From: JAPLKB01 sp964429485
GTDB taxonomy: Bacteria; Desulfobacterota; Syntrophorhabdia; Syntrophorhabdales; Syntrophorhabdaceae
Length of the DNA stretch: 64,000 nt
NCBI GenBank assembly: GCA_964429485.1
Contig: CAYSBW010000004.1
Span: 31,274 to 95,273, forward strand
Reading direction: 5' to 3'
Shown here: positions 45,368 through 53,581 of the stretch, piece after piece
How the letters are laid out: every line of letters begins with the position of its first letter
Numbering within the stretch: the first letter of the stretch is position 1
Notes under the pieces: generated by a model
What the model was told of the DNA's origin: nothing
Database searches by the model: none
The model's input: only the letters and a program-made list of their open reading frames with translations
Made by a program: the position numbers and the translations under genes

Positions 45368-46078
45368 TCAGCTCTGTTCTTTTTCAGTCATCAGTTCTTC
45401 AATCGAAGCTCTTACTTCTGTCATTATCCTTGACTTATCGGATGATCTGTCTCCGCTGATCAGCATCGGTCTACCTATATTAACATATATTACACCTTTT
45501 TCCCCAGGCATAATACTTTCCTTGGGCTGTAATCTGCCTGTCCCATTAATCCCCACTGGTATCACTGGAACTCCGGCTCGCAGAGCAAGGGAAAAAACTC
45601 CTTTTTTAAAGGGAAGTAACTTACCATCCCTGCTCCTTGTACCTTCGGGAAATATCAAGATGTTCAGGCCATTTCTGATCTTTTGAGCTGCGTCATTTAT
45701 TGCTTTCAGTCCTTCGCGAGGGCTTTCCCTGTCAATACTTATATAATTTGCTCTTTTCATTATCCATCCAACAACAGGTATTGAAAACAACTGTCGCTTG
45801 GCAATCCATTTGAATAAAAACGGCATCGCAAGATAAAGAACAAAAATATCAAGGGCGCTTTGATGATTGCACATAATAATATAGGGCGGTTTTGAAATCT
45901 TTTCTCTTCCCTTTACCAGAACCCTGATACCACACATTTTAAGATGGAGAAAAGCCCAAAATCGTGCAAACCTGTGGATAACAACATCCTTATTACAAAA
46001 AAAAGAAGCTCCTAAAGCGACAAATGAAAGAAAGAGAGTTGAAAATACAAGGCTTATTGAGGCAATAATCCTCCTCAT
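45368..46078 (-). CDS. plsC: 1-acyl-sn-glycerol-3-phosphate acyltransferase
   Basis: A 236-aa membrane acyltransferase. The N-terminal hydrophobic helix (about 4-26) precedes the catalytic NHQSALD (HX4D, near 71-77), the substrate-contact FPEGTRSRDG (near 144-153) and VPVIPVGINGTG. It converts lysophosphatidic to phosphatidic acid at the inner membrane. Its start codon touches the stop of the upstream ATPase gene, so the two are coupled. Confidence 0.93.
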   Translation of the reverse strand: MRRIIASISLVFSTLFLSFVALGASFFCNKDVVIHRFARFWAFLHLKMCGIRVLVKGREKISKPPYIIMCNHQSALDIFVLYLAMPFLFKWIAKRQLFSIPVVGWIMKRANYISIDRESPREGLKAINDAAQKIRNGLNILIFPEGTRSRDGKLLPFKKGVFSLALRAGVPVIPVGINGTGRLQPKESIMPGEKGVIYVNIGRPMLISGDRSSDKSRIMTEVRASIEELMTEKEQS

Positions 46079-46854
46079 TATTCAATAGCCTTCTTAAGAT
46101 TATCTATTATTTGCATAACTTCAATCTTGATCCGTTCATCAATATCGTAAGGAGACACACCCTTTTTGTCAGCATCAAGTATTTTCCCGTTAAATCCAAG
46201 ACAGCCGATAAGCGGTAATCCATTAAGGTTCTTCTCGATCAGTGCAAGATCGCCATCATCCATCACTTTATTTCCCACGACAAATATATTTTTTATTCCC
46301 AGATCATTAGCAAGCTTCTTAGTTTGATATGCGGTCTGAAAACTCCTCTGTCCAGGCTCCACTACAACAATCAAGGCATCAATATAGGCTGTGGAACCTC
46401 TGCCCAGATGTTCCAAACCTGCTTCCATATCAACTATAACATACTCATCACGCTCAATCAGAACGTAGGATAGGAGGCTTTTTAGAAGCACATTCTCAGC
46501 ACAAAAACACCCTCCTCCACCCTGAACGATATTCCCAAGCACAATTAATCTGACATTACCTTTTTCAACTGAAAATCTGTCAGGGATATCTTCAACCATC
46601 GGATTAAGTTTAAAAAATGAACCATACTGACCTTTTTTTACGCCTGTCCGTTCTTCAACAAATTCATCCATCTGAGCCAACGGCACTGTTTCCTTTAGCT
46701 CCTCAGGTGTGAAGCCTGTGGCACTTCCCAGATTAGAATCAGGGTCAGCATCTATTGCAAGAACCTTAAAGCCCTGTTCTCCCAACATCCTCGCCATTAC
46801 TCCTGCAAGTGTTGTTTTTCCTACTCCGCCCTTACCTGATATGGCAATTTTCAT
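46078..46854 (-). CDS. CooC-like P-loop ATPase (CODH/nickel-insertion accessory type)
   Basis: A 258-aa MinD/SIMIBI-class ATPase. It starts KIAISGKGGVGKTTLAGVMA (deviant Walker A with signature Lys) and has DADPDSNLGSATGF, as in CooC. A double Cys region GGGCFCAENVLLKSLL resembles the CxC dimer-interface motif for metal binding. CooC proteins insert nickel into CO dehydrogenase. No CODH gene is nearby, so its client here is inferred to be encoded elsewhere. Coupled to plsC. Confidence 0.85.
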   Translation of the reverse strand: MKIAISGKGGVGKTTLAGVMARMLGEQGFKVLAIDADPDSNLGSATGFTPEELKETVPLAQMDEFVEERTGVKKGQYGSFFKLNPMVEDIPDRFSVEKGNVRLIVLGNIVQGGGGCFCAENVLLKSLLSYVLIERDEYVIVDMEAGLEHLGRGSTAYIDALIVVVEPGQRSFQTAYQTKKLANDLGIKNIFVVGNKVMDDGDLALIEKNLNGLPLIGCLGFNGKILDADKKGVSPYDIDERIKIEVMQIIDNLKKAIE

Positions 46855-47178
46855 AATTCACCACTTAATTTTAATTAAATTTCCCGAATTATGTTTCAAG
46901 AATTTAAAACTCCCGGTCTCCGGACAGTCCGAATCATTGGGTTAACAGAGACAATTTCTTCTCTCATAGCAAAAAGCTTTGATTTCCAGAAAACATAATC
47001 ATAAAAACAGAAGATTAAAGTTTTTATAAATTCAATGTTTTTTTCTTTGTATTATATTGGATATCCAGCTTATTGGCAAACTATTTTATTTCATATCCGG
47101 CCTTAACCATCTCAGTCATATTTAATACCTGAGAAAAACATAAATATTTCATGACCTGTTTTTTTGTTGTCATTTATA
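46855..47178. other. Intergenic region, 324 bp
   Basis: It lies between two minus-strand genes. One 23-codon frame on the complement (47081-47152) has no site and is taken as chance. I see no other structure. Confidence 0.4.
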
Positions 47179-47778
47179 TTATTTTCTGTTCCCTACAATT
47201 GTCCTGTCATGCCCTGGCCGGGAGTGCGTGTTTCGTGGTGTCCCTGAGTAATGCCGGCCTGGAGGTCGAGAATGCCATTGTTGTATACGTTGTTGAACAG
47301 GACGATTTTTCTGAGGTTGGTACTGATGATTATGGAAATGTCGGGTCTGATGATTTTTCCGATATAGATTGTTATGCGAGTTGTGTTGCAATTTGTGGTG
47401 AGCAATAAGTTCATAATGCCAAGGCTGTCCATGCCAGCGCTTTTCTTTATAATATCTTCTCCATCCCGGATCTACACTATAGAAAAAAGCGGGTATGTAA
47501 TTATGATAAATCCAGCCACGGTCATAATAACGTGAACGATACCACTGCCCTTTCCATGGGCGCCACCACCAGCCATCCCAGAAAAACAAATCTATTTCGG
47601 CATCAGGAACACCATAAACATAATTTGTATAAGGTATTGTTATAAGATTTGGTGGTGATTCAAAAACAACAGGTGGTGGAAAATTAACACTAACACTTAT
47701 TCCGGTCTGTGCAATTGTTAGAAGAGGAACAACAAAAAACAAAGTCAAAAAAATTGTTACCAGAATAATCTTTTTCAT
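47179..47778 (-). CDS. Secreted Trp/Tyr/His-rich protein, function unknown
   Basis: A 199-aa protein beginning MKKIILVTIFLTLFFVVP at ATG 47778, eight bases after AAGGAG. Signal peptide 1-24 (TIAQ). The middle (35-110) is rich in Trp, Tyr and Arg (FFWDGWWWRPWKGQWYRSRY), like the 'YXWW' beta-rich secreted proteins of Geobacter and relatives. The C-terminal 90 residues are low-complexity His/Gln/Asn/Arg, strongly basic. It may be an envelope or surface protein; there is no named function. Confidence 0.65.
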   Translation of the reverse strand: MKKIILVTIFLTLFFVVPLLTIAQTGISVSVNFPPPVVFESPPNLITIPYTNYVYGVPDAEIDLFFWDGWWWRPWKGQWYRSRYYDRGWIYHNYIPAFFYSVDPGWRRYYKEKRWHGQPWHYELIAHHKLQHNSHNNLYRKNHQTRHFHNHQYQPQKNRPVQQRIQQWHSRPPGRHYSGTPRNTHSRPGHDRTIVGNRK

Positions 47779-48882
47779 TTTTTTCTCCTTACAACTTTCA
47801 TGGGTTTTGTCAAAAGTTTTTGATCTTTTTTCACAAAGATCTTTTAATAAATCCAAATCATTATTTTAAAAGGACTTGTCTGCCACATCAAAATAGGATT
47901 TTTATGTGTTTGCGATACTATAAGGAGACAAGGCCATATGCCTAAAATATCCCTGTTCATCATCTAACAGATCCTTCGAAGAAGGACACGCAGTTACTTG
48001 CAGAATACGGGCAGATATATGTGGCAGACCCCTGTCGGCTCTGTTTATGTGGAAAGCAAGGAAAGAATTTGCCATCTACAAATATTGTAAGTAGCCGGGG
48101 ACAGGGAGACAGTGCCTGTAATTATTGTGATGAATGAGGTTATCCGTACGGTAGACAATAATCCTTGTTACCGACGGTAATCCTTCCTATACCGCCGGGA
48201 TATACTAATGTCAATGCACACAGAGATAAGAAGCTTGCCCGCATATAAAATAAAACCTTCAGATTGATTTAACAGCCTGTTTATTACTCATCACAGCTTT
48301 TTGAGACCCCATATGTCCCTTAACCGGAAACAATCACTACGATCCAGGGCAAGCAGCAGAAGATTCTTTCCCTTACCGCATAAAGGTTACTTCTCTTTAA
48401 TTGTCAAAGAACAAATAAAAAAACCTGTTGCCTCTTTATCTTGTTATGGAAGCAAAACACGGGTTATGTAAATGTCAGGCACATAACCCTGTATCCAACC
48501 TCCTGTAAATCCTTCTCAACATCCTTAAAGTTCCTGTTTTAATATATTGCTTACTTCTTTTAATAAAACTTTTGAGAATATACCCTTCCTTTGTGGGGAA
48601 CTTAAATTTTTTATGCATTTATTTGAGATAAGAAGCAAACTTCATACCAAAAAATGATTCCCTGGTAAATTATTGAATTTAATGAAAAAATAAATAATGA
48701 AATAAACCTGTCAACAATTATGTCGAACTTTATAGGGAAATATTTACAAAAATGTCGAATTGTTTTAAGGCTAAGGCGGATCTTTATTACAGATTCTATA
48801 CTTTACAGCAAATACAGTTATGTTGAATCTCTTTTTCTTCCCCCCCCTTGTTGACCAAATACATGTCTAAATTATCTTGTTT

Positions 48883-48901
48883 TAGTGAATATCATTCACT
48901 A
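48883..48901. promoter_or_regulatory. TetR-type operator 1
   Basis: TAGTGAAT-atc-ATTCACTA, with perfect 8-bp arms. It lies about 92 bp upstream of the promoter's -35 box. Confidence 0.65.
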
Positions 48902-48992
48902 TATACTCCTCCAGATACACATGTTATTTCCAGAAAGTGAAAATGAAGATATTAATCAAATTAACTCATTGATATAAAGATAAAAAAATTAC

Positions 48993-49019
48993 TTGACAAG
49001 TTTATTTCAGTGTTATAAT
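48993..49019 (+). promoter_or_regulatory. Promoter of the reductase operon
   Basis: Consensus TTGACA (48993-48998) and consensus TATAAT (49014-49019) with a short 15-base spacer. Transcription would start near 49026. Confidence 0.6.
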
Positions 49020-49072
49020 GTTGATTATAAGAAATATTGTTCAGCATTATTAAAAACAGTAATTAAGATAAT

Positions 49073-49090
49073 TAGTGAATAACATTCATT
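49073..49090. promoter_or_regulatory. TetR-type operator 2
   Basis: TAGTGAAT-aac-ATTCATTT shares the left arm and TGAAT/ATTCA core of operator 1. It lies in the leader, about 50 bases after the start point, where bound repressor would block elongation. The operator centres are 190 bp apart. Confidence 0.6.
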
Positions 49091-49105
49091 TCAAGAAAGG
49101 AAAAA

Positions 49106-49264
49106 ATGAAATTTTATTATGTTCTGATAGTACACTTCATTTACATGTTGATTCAGAGTATTCCAAACTATGTATTTTTTGCAACATGGCCAAAAGCTGT
49201 TCCTGAAACAAAAGAGTTGAACATAAATAAATTGTTTAAACCGACAGAAGGTTACACTTATTAA
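49106..49264 (+). CDS. Probable 52-aa membrane protein, first gene of the operon
   Basis: ATG 49106 follows AAGAAAGGAAAA, a good site, and is only 16 bases after operator 2. The protein starts MKFYYVLIVHFIYMLIQSIP, with one hydrophobic helix (3-30), then a polar tail with TWPKAVPETKE and LFKPTEGYTY. It ends 23 bases before the first reductase subunit. I do not recognise it. It might be a small membrane partner, or a leader peptide. Confidence 0.5.
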   Translation: MKFYYVLIVHFIYMLIQSIPNYVFFATWPKAVPETKELNINKLFKPTEGYTY

Positions 49265-49287
49265 TAATATTCATTATAGGAGGTTTT

Positions 49288-50604
49288 ATGGCATACAATT
49301 TAAAATCCTGGGGTGAATTCAAAACTTACCAGAATACCTGCTACAGAAACTATGCTTTTGCTTCCAAAGGTCTTAGATGTATGGGATCTACCTGGAGTCC
49401 TCTTGCTCCTCTTAAAGGACTCGGCGATGATATACTAATCATAGGGGGAGAGCCCCACGCCGCATCAACAGCCGGCACATTCCCCGAAGAAGCCCGTGAA
49501 GACATTATTGCATCTGAAATTGGGGGATTAGGTTTTCATTCCTGCAGCTACCTGAAGCTCTTCGTAGGGGAAGTAATTCGGGACAAAATAGCCATTCCGG
49601 ACGGAACAATCAAGGAAGGCTATCCCAAACCTGATTTAATTTGGACTACCCATTTATGCAATCTCCATGCAAAATGGTACCAGGAGGTTTCAAGAAGGCT
49701 CGGCGGAATACCCATGTATCCGATAGACATGATAGGCGGAGGAAGTGCTGAAAAAAATTCGCAGATAGTAGATTACGTATGCAGACAGATAGAAGAAGGA
49801 ATAAATTGGCTTGAAAGAGTAACGGGCAGGGATTTCTCCGATGAACTGTTCATTAGTGCAGCAAGGAATGAAATTAAGGTACTTGTCCTGTGGGGAAATA
49901 TATGTGCACTTAACAGACACAGCCCTGCACCACTTGATGAGCGTAGACTTATAGCCCTGTTCCCTCCTGCCATGGTGGACAGGACAACCGATGAAACAGT
50001 CAAAATGTATGAAAAGTTATTTGATGAAGTAAAATACATGGTCGAGACCGGACAGAGTGTAGCACCGGATCAACGATACAGAATAGTCTATTTCGGACTT
50101 GCACACACTTACGGTCACCCTGAAATGGCAAGAATTTTAAGAGATGCCGGTGCCGAGATAGTGGCCTCAGTATATACCTTTGGAACTGCCGGTAATTTCA
50201 AAGGAATTGTAAACGGAGACTGGTCATGGGATCCTCTTGATCCAAAATGGGTGGATGAACTTGATTTGTCTACCAGAAGAAAAGCAATAATTGAACTTGT
50301 TAAAATAGTTCTTGGCTGGCCTACCTGGCAGGGAGTAAGGTCTTACTGGGCACTGGAATCAATGGCACAGGCCATGATAACAGAATATAAAGCAGATGGA
50401 CTTTTACTGGCACCTTCACGCAGCTGTGAAACTGACTTCAGAAACGGTTACATAGGCATACAGCGCATTTTTAAAAACAAAATTCCCACCGTGGAATATG
50501 ACAGCGACCAGGTAGATGTCAGAAAAATGGATTTACCCGGTGCCCAGAGGAAAACAGAGTTATTTGTGCATCTCATGGAGGCGCATAAAAAAGGAGGTAT
50601 ATGA
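49288..50604 (+). CDS. Benzoyl-CoA reductase/2-hydroxyacyl-CoA dehydratase large subunit (BzdO/BcrB-like)
   Basis: 438 aa, the size of BcrB/BzdO. TAGGAGG precedes the ATG. Segments GDDILIIGGEPHAASTAGTFP and LLLAPSRSCETDF (near 375-387) fit the family. Cysteines in LGFHSCSYLK (near 84), THLCNLHAKWYQ (near 123) and SRSCETDF are candidate ligands of the subunit's [4Fe-4S] cluster. It would pair with the next gene to form the active site, reduced by the activases at ATP cost. The substrate is not determined by sequence; benzoyl-CoA-type or 2-hydroxyacyl-CoA compounds are both possible. Confidence 0.8.
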   Translation: MAYNLKSWGEFKTYQNTCYRNYAFASKGLRCMGSTWSPLAPLKGLGDDILIIGGEPHAASTAGTFPEEAREDIIASEIGGLGFHSCSYLKLFVGEVIRDKIAIPDGTIKEGYPKPDLIWTTHLCNLHAKWYQEVSRRLGGIPMYPIDMIGGGSAEKNSQIVDYVCRQIEEGINWLERVTGRDFSDELFISAARNEIKVLVLWGNICALNRHSPAPLDERRLIALFPPAMVDRTTDETVKMYEKLFDEVKYMVETGQSVAPDQRYRIVYFGLAHTYGHPEMARILRDAGAEIVASVYTFGTAGNFKGIVNGDWSWDPLDPKWVDELDLSTRRKAIIELVKIVLGWPTWQGVRSYWALESMAQAMITEYKADGLLLAPSRSCETDFRNGYIGIQRIFKNKIPTVEYDSDQVDVRKMDLPGAQRKTELFVHLMEAHKKGGI

Positions 50605-50607
50605 TAG

Positions 50608-51777
50608 ATGATAAAACAAGGCTCAGATCCAATAATAGATCAGTTTCGGTCCATAACTGAAAAGCCCGCCGAATATGCAAAAGCCCTTAAAGAAAAAGGA
50701 CAACTCCTTGCAGGTTATATGTGCACTCATATTCCTGAAGAAATTCTGTATGCAGCAGGGATTGTACCAGTAAGGATCCTCAGTTCCCATATTTCACAAT
50801 CAGTAACAAGAAGCTATATCCATGAAACATACTGTTCCTTCTCTCATGATTGTGCATACCAGGGTTTGCTGCAAAATTATAATTTTCTGGATCTTATCGT
50901 AACAAGCAGCAGTTGTATACATATGGGTGAAGCCTTTAATGTCTGGGTTAGATTTGCAGGATTTAAACAAAAAAGCTATCTCATATCATTTCCTCACATT
51001 ATACATAACAAAAATGCTTCCTTATTCATAAAGGAATCCTATAAAGAGTTTAAAAAATTCATCGAAAATTTTATCGAAAAAGCAATAACAGACGAAGATA
51101 TCGAAAAAGCAATAAAAACCTATAATCGCACCAGAACACTCCTGAAAGAACTTTGGAATTTTCTCAAACATAAAAACTCTCCTGTAACAGGATCGGAAGT
51201 AGCAACTGTAACTCTTGCTTCACAAATCATGGACAAACAAGAATACAACCGCATGCTCGAGCAGCTAATCAGAGAACTTAAAAATAAACCCGGTGAATCT
51301 TCTTCATCATCAGTACGGCTTATGGTGACCGGTGGTGCCTGCGATGATATGACAGTTTTTAATTTAATTGAAAATCTCAACTATAAAGTAAACCTAATTT
51401 TTACCGATTCCTGTACTGCAGCAAGATATTTCTGGTTCGAAGTGCCTGAAAACAGATCCGATAAACTTGAAGCAATAGCCGAAGGTTACATCGGAAGGAT
51501 TCCCTGTCCTGCAAAAGACACTGTTCCCGGAACAGGAGAAAAGAAAAGATTCAGGTTTATACAGGAATTCATTCAGGATTTTAAACCTGACGGGATAGTA
51601 TTCCTCTACCAGAGATTTTGCAGTCCTCAATCTATGGACATTGTGGCATTAAAACCGGTTTTAAATATGCTGGGTATCCCATGGGTCGAGCTTGAACTTG
51701 ATACAACCGTACCTATGACTCAATTTAAATCACAACTGGAAGCTCTTGTAGAGGTAATAAAGGGGGTAAGACCATGA
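50608..51777 (+). CDS. Benzoyl-CoA reductase/2-hydroxyacyl-CoA dehydratase second subunit (BzdN/BcrC-like)
   Basis: 389 aa, the size of BcrC/BzdN. Family hallmarks are GYMCTHIPEEILYAAGIVPVRI (near 36-57), YCSFSHDCAYQGLL, VTSSSCIHMGEA, VTGGACDDMTVF and a late YQRFCSPQSMDI. These cysteines supply the second active-site cluster. It starts three bases after the large subunit's stop. Its stop overlaps the first activase by four bases (ATGA), so the four genes form one translational unit. Confidence 0.85.
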   Translation: MIKQGSDPIIDQFRSITEKPAEYAKALKEKGQLLAGYMCTHIPEEILYAAGIVPVRILSSHISQSVTRSYIHETYCSFSHDCAYQGLLQNYNFLDLIVTSSSCIHMGEAFNVWVRFAGFKQKSYLISFPHIIHNKNASLFIKESYKEFKKFIENFIEKAITDEDIEKAIKTYNRTRTLLKELWNFLKHKNSPVTGSEVATVTLASQIMDKQEYNRMLEQLIRELKNKPGESSSSSVRLMVTGGACDDMTVFNLIENLNYKVNLIFTDSCTAARYFWFEVPENRSDKLEAIAEGYIGRIPCPAKDTVPGTGEKKRFRFIQEFIQDFKPDGIVFLYQRFCSPQSMDIVALKPVLNMLGIPWVELELDTTVPMTQFKSQLEALVEVIKGVRP

Positions 51778-52568
51778 ATAACAAAAAATATCTTGCCGGA
51801 ATAGATGCAGGTCACATTAACACTAAAGTTGTAATCATTAGGGGGCAGGAAATCCTTGGTCATACTTCAGAACTTACGGGATTTCATGCAATCGAAGCTG
51901 CAGAAACATCTTTGAAAAAGGCTTTAAGTATTACGGGAATTTCAAAAAAAGACCTTTCCGGAATCATAACTACAGGAATTTTCAGAAACCTTATTAATAC
52001 ACCTTCCCTGAACATCACAGCATCTGTACCGGAATACATGGCAGATGCAAAAGGGGCCTTATTTTTAAATAAAAATTCCAGAACAGTGATTGATATAGGC
52101 GGAAATATACATAAAGCAATTAGCTATGACAGTAACGGAAATATCATCGATGTTATACAGAATGACAAGTGCGCTGATGGTATGGGTATTTTTTACACAA
52201 CGATGGCAAAAACCTTTGGGATAAGTGAACAGGAAATATCCGAACTGGCTCTTAAATCCAAAGTTAACGTATCCGTTGCTATTCAATGTGCTATATGCGC
52301 AGAATCAGAGGCTGTAGATCTGGTCTGCCAGGGTGTTGATGCTGCCGATGTGGCTGATGCAATTTCTCGATTCATTGCCGGACGTGTTGCTGCCATGTGC
52401 TCAACCATTTCCATGACACCGGAGATAGTAGTAGCAGGAGGGTTGGCCAAATCTCAAGCGCTTATGAAACACCTTCAGATTCTGCTGAAAGAAAATATTA
52501 TTGTATTAAACCTTCCCGAATATACAGGTGCAATTGGTGCAGTTATCAGTTATGGAGGTGAAAAATGA
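51774..52568 (+). CDS. Activase subunit 1 (BzdP/BcrD-like ATPase)
   Basis: A 264-aa ASKHA-fold ATPase of the BadF/BadG/BcrA/BcrD family. GIDAGHINTKVVII is the phosphate-1 motif, VIDIGGNIHKAISY the second, and NDKCADGMGIFYTTMA supplies one Cys of the dimer-bridging [4Fe-4S]; IQCAICAESEAV supplies the other. The H in GNIHK replaces the usual DSK residue (GGQDSK), a change seen in some reductase activase pairs. With the next gene it probably makes a heterodimer. Confidence 0.88.
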   Translation: MNNKKYLAGIDAGHINTKVVIIRGQEILGHTSELTGFHAIEAAETSLKKALSITGISKKDLSGIITTGIFRNLINTPSLNITASVPEYMADAKGALFLNKNSRTVIDIGGNIHKAISYDSNGNIIDVIQNDKCADGMGIFYTTMAKTFGISEQEISELALKSKVNVSVAIQCAICAESEAVDLVCQGVDAADVADAISRFIAGRVAAMCSTISMTPEIVVAGGLAKSQALMKHLQILLKENIIVLNLPEYTGAIGAVISYGGEK

Positions 52569-53473
52569 GTGATTACTCTTCAATGAGGGGTCAGACGGAC
52601 TACAGGACAGCAAAGTCTATCGTAGCAGGAGTCGATGTGGGTGCAATAAATTCAAAAGCTGTGATAATGCTTGATGGTCAGCCATATGCATCTTCACAGG
52701 TTGCAACAATAAACCCGAAAGAATCTGCCTTAAGGGCTATCAACAGCGCTTTAGCTAAAAGCAGTTTTAAATTGGAAAACATTCACTACATAGTAGGCAC
52801 AGGCTGCGGGAGAGAACAGGTAACCATTGCAAATAAAACCATGACTGAAATTACCTGCAGCAGTGCCGGGGCTTTATATATCTGGGGGCCAACCGTACGA
52901 ACTGTACTTGATGCCGGAGGTCAGTCCTGCAGAATAATTCACTGTACTGAAAATGGTAAAGTAATTTCTTTTCTCTGGAATGACAAATGTGCTGCGGGAA
53001 TCGGACGTTCCATTGAAATATTCGCTGATATGGTCGAAAAAAATATAGACGAAATAGGGAAGATAGCCCTTCAATCGGATAATTTCCCGAAGTTAAGTGA
53101 TTTTTGTGTTGTATACGCCCAATCTGAAATTCTGGATCTGATGCGTACCAATGTAACAATGGAACAGGCAATAGCAGCCTACCATTATGCTATGGCAAAG
53201 AGAATAAGTACATTGGCAGCCAGATCAGGCATAAAAAAAGATTTTGTTGTCATTGGAGGTTTAGCCAAAAATCCAGCGATAACCAACTGGGTGGAAAAGA
53301 TATTGAAGATACAAAGATTGGAACCAAAACCTGAATGGGACCCTGCACTGATAACAGCTCTCGGAGCAGCTCTTTTTGCCAATTCTTTTAACAATGCAAA
53401 GCTACACGACAACTTAACAACAAAAGAATTTAACAATGATTTTAAAAAGGAAAATATGAGAAATAAAATTTAA
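52565..53473 (+). CDS. Activase subunit 2 (BzdQ/BcrA-like ATPase)
   Basis: 302 aa, close to BzdQ length, with GVDVGAINSKAVIML, VLDAGGQSCRIIHC (DSK replaced), NDKCAAGIGRSIEIFADM and CVVYAQSEILDL. It differs clearly from activase 1; two unlike activases in tandem are typical of ATP-dependent benzoyl-CoA reductase, since dehydratases use one homodimeric activator. It overlaps activase 1 by four bases. A Lys/Asn-rich tail (about 275-302) extends beyond the ATPase fold. Confidence 0.88.
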   Translation: MSDYSSMRGQTDYRTAKSIVAGVDVGAINSKAVIMLDGQPYASSQVATINPKESALRAINSALAKSSFKLENIHYIVGTGCGREQVTIANKTMTEITCSSAGALYIWGPTVRTVLDAGGQSCRIIHCTENGKVISFLWNDKCAAGIGRSIEIFADMVEKNIDEIGKIALQSDNFPKLSDFCVVYAQSEILDLMRTNVTMEQAIAAYHYAMAKRISTLAARSGIKKDFVVIGGLAKNPAITNWVEKILKIQRLEPKPEWDPALITALGAALFANSFNNAKLHDNLTTKEFNNDFKKENMRNKI

Positions 53474-53581
53474 TAAAGTTTATCAGCCTTATTTAGAGCC
53501 TTTAAAAGGTCAGTGGGTTGGTATTTGCACAGTACACTGTGCTGCAGATATACCAAAAAAATTAAAAAGGGGGCAAAAAAA

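Larger units (their letters stand above)
47779..49105. other. Large noncoding region before the reductase operon, 1.3 kb
   Basis: A stretch of higher GC at about 47950-48270 reads in fragments like decayed coding sequence (for example QLLAEYGQIYVADP), but no frame is intact and I recognise nothing. 48300-48880 is AT-rich and featureless, with a G/C-poor run before 48840. The part from 48880 holds the operators and promoter listed separately. Confidence 0.5.

Noticed and set aside
46078..46854. CO dehydrogenase locus around the CooC-like ATPase
   Set aside because: No CODH catalytic or other accessory genes are in the neighbourhood; only the ATPase is present.
47151..47408. Plus-strand 85-codon frame opposite the secreted protein gene
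   Set aside because: It mirrors the basic His/Gln-rich tail of the minus-strand gene as an acidic shadow and has no ribosome-binding site.
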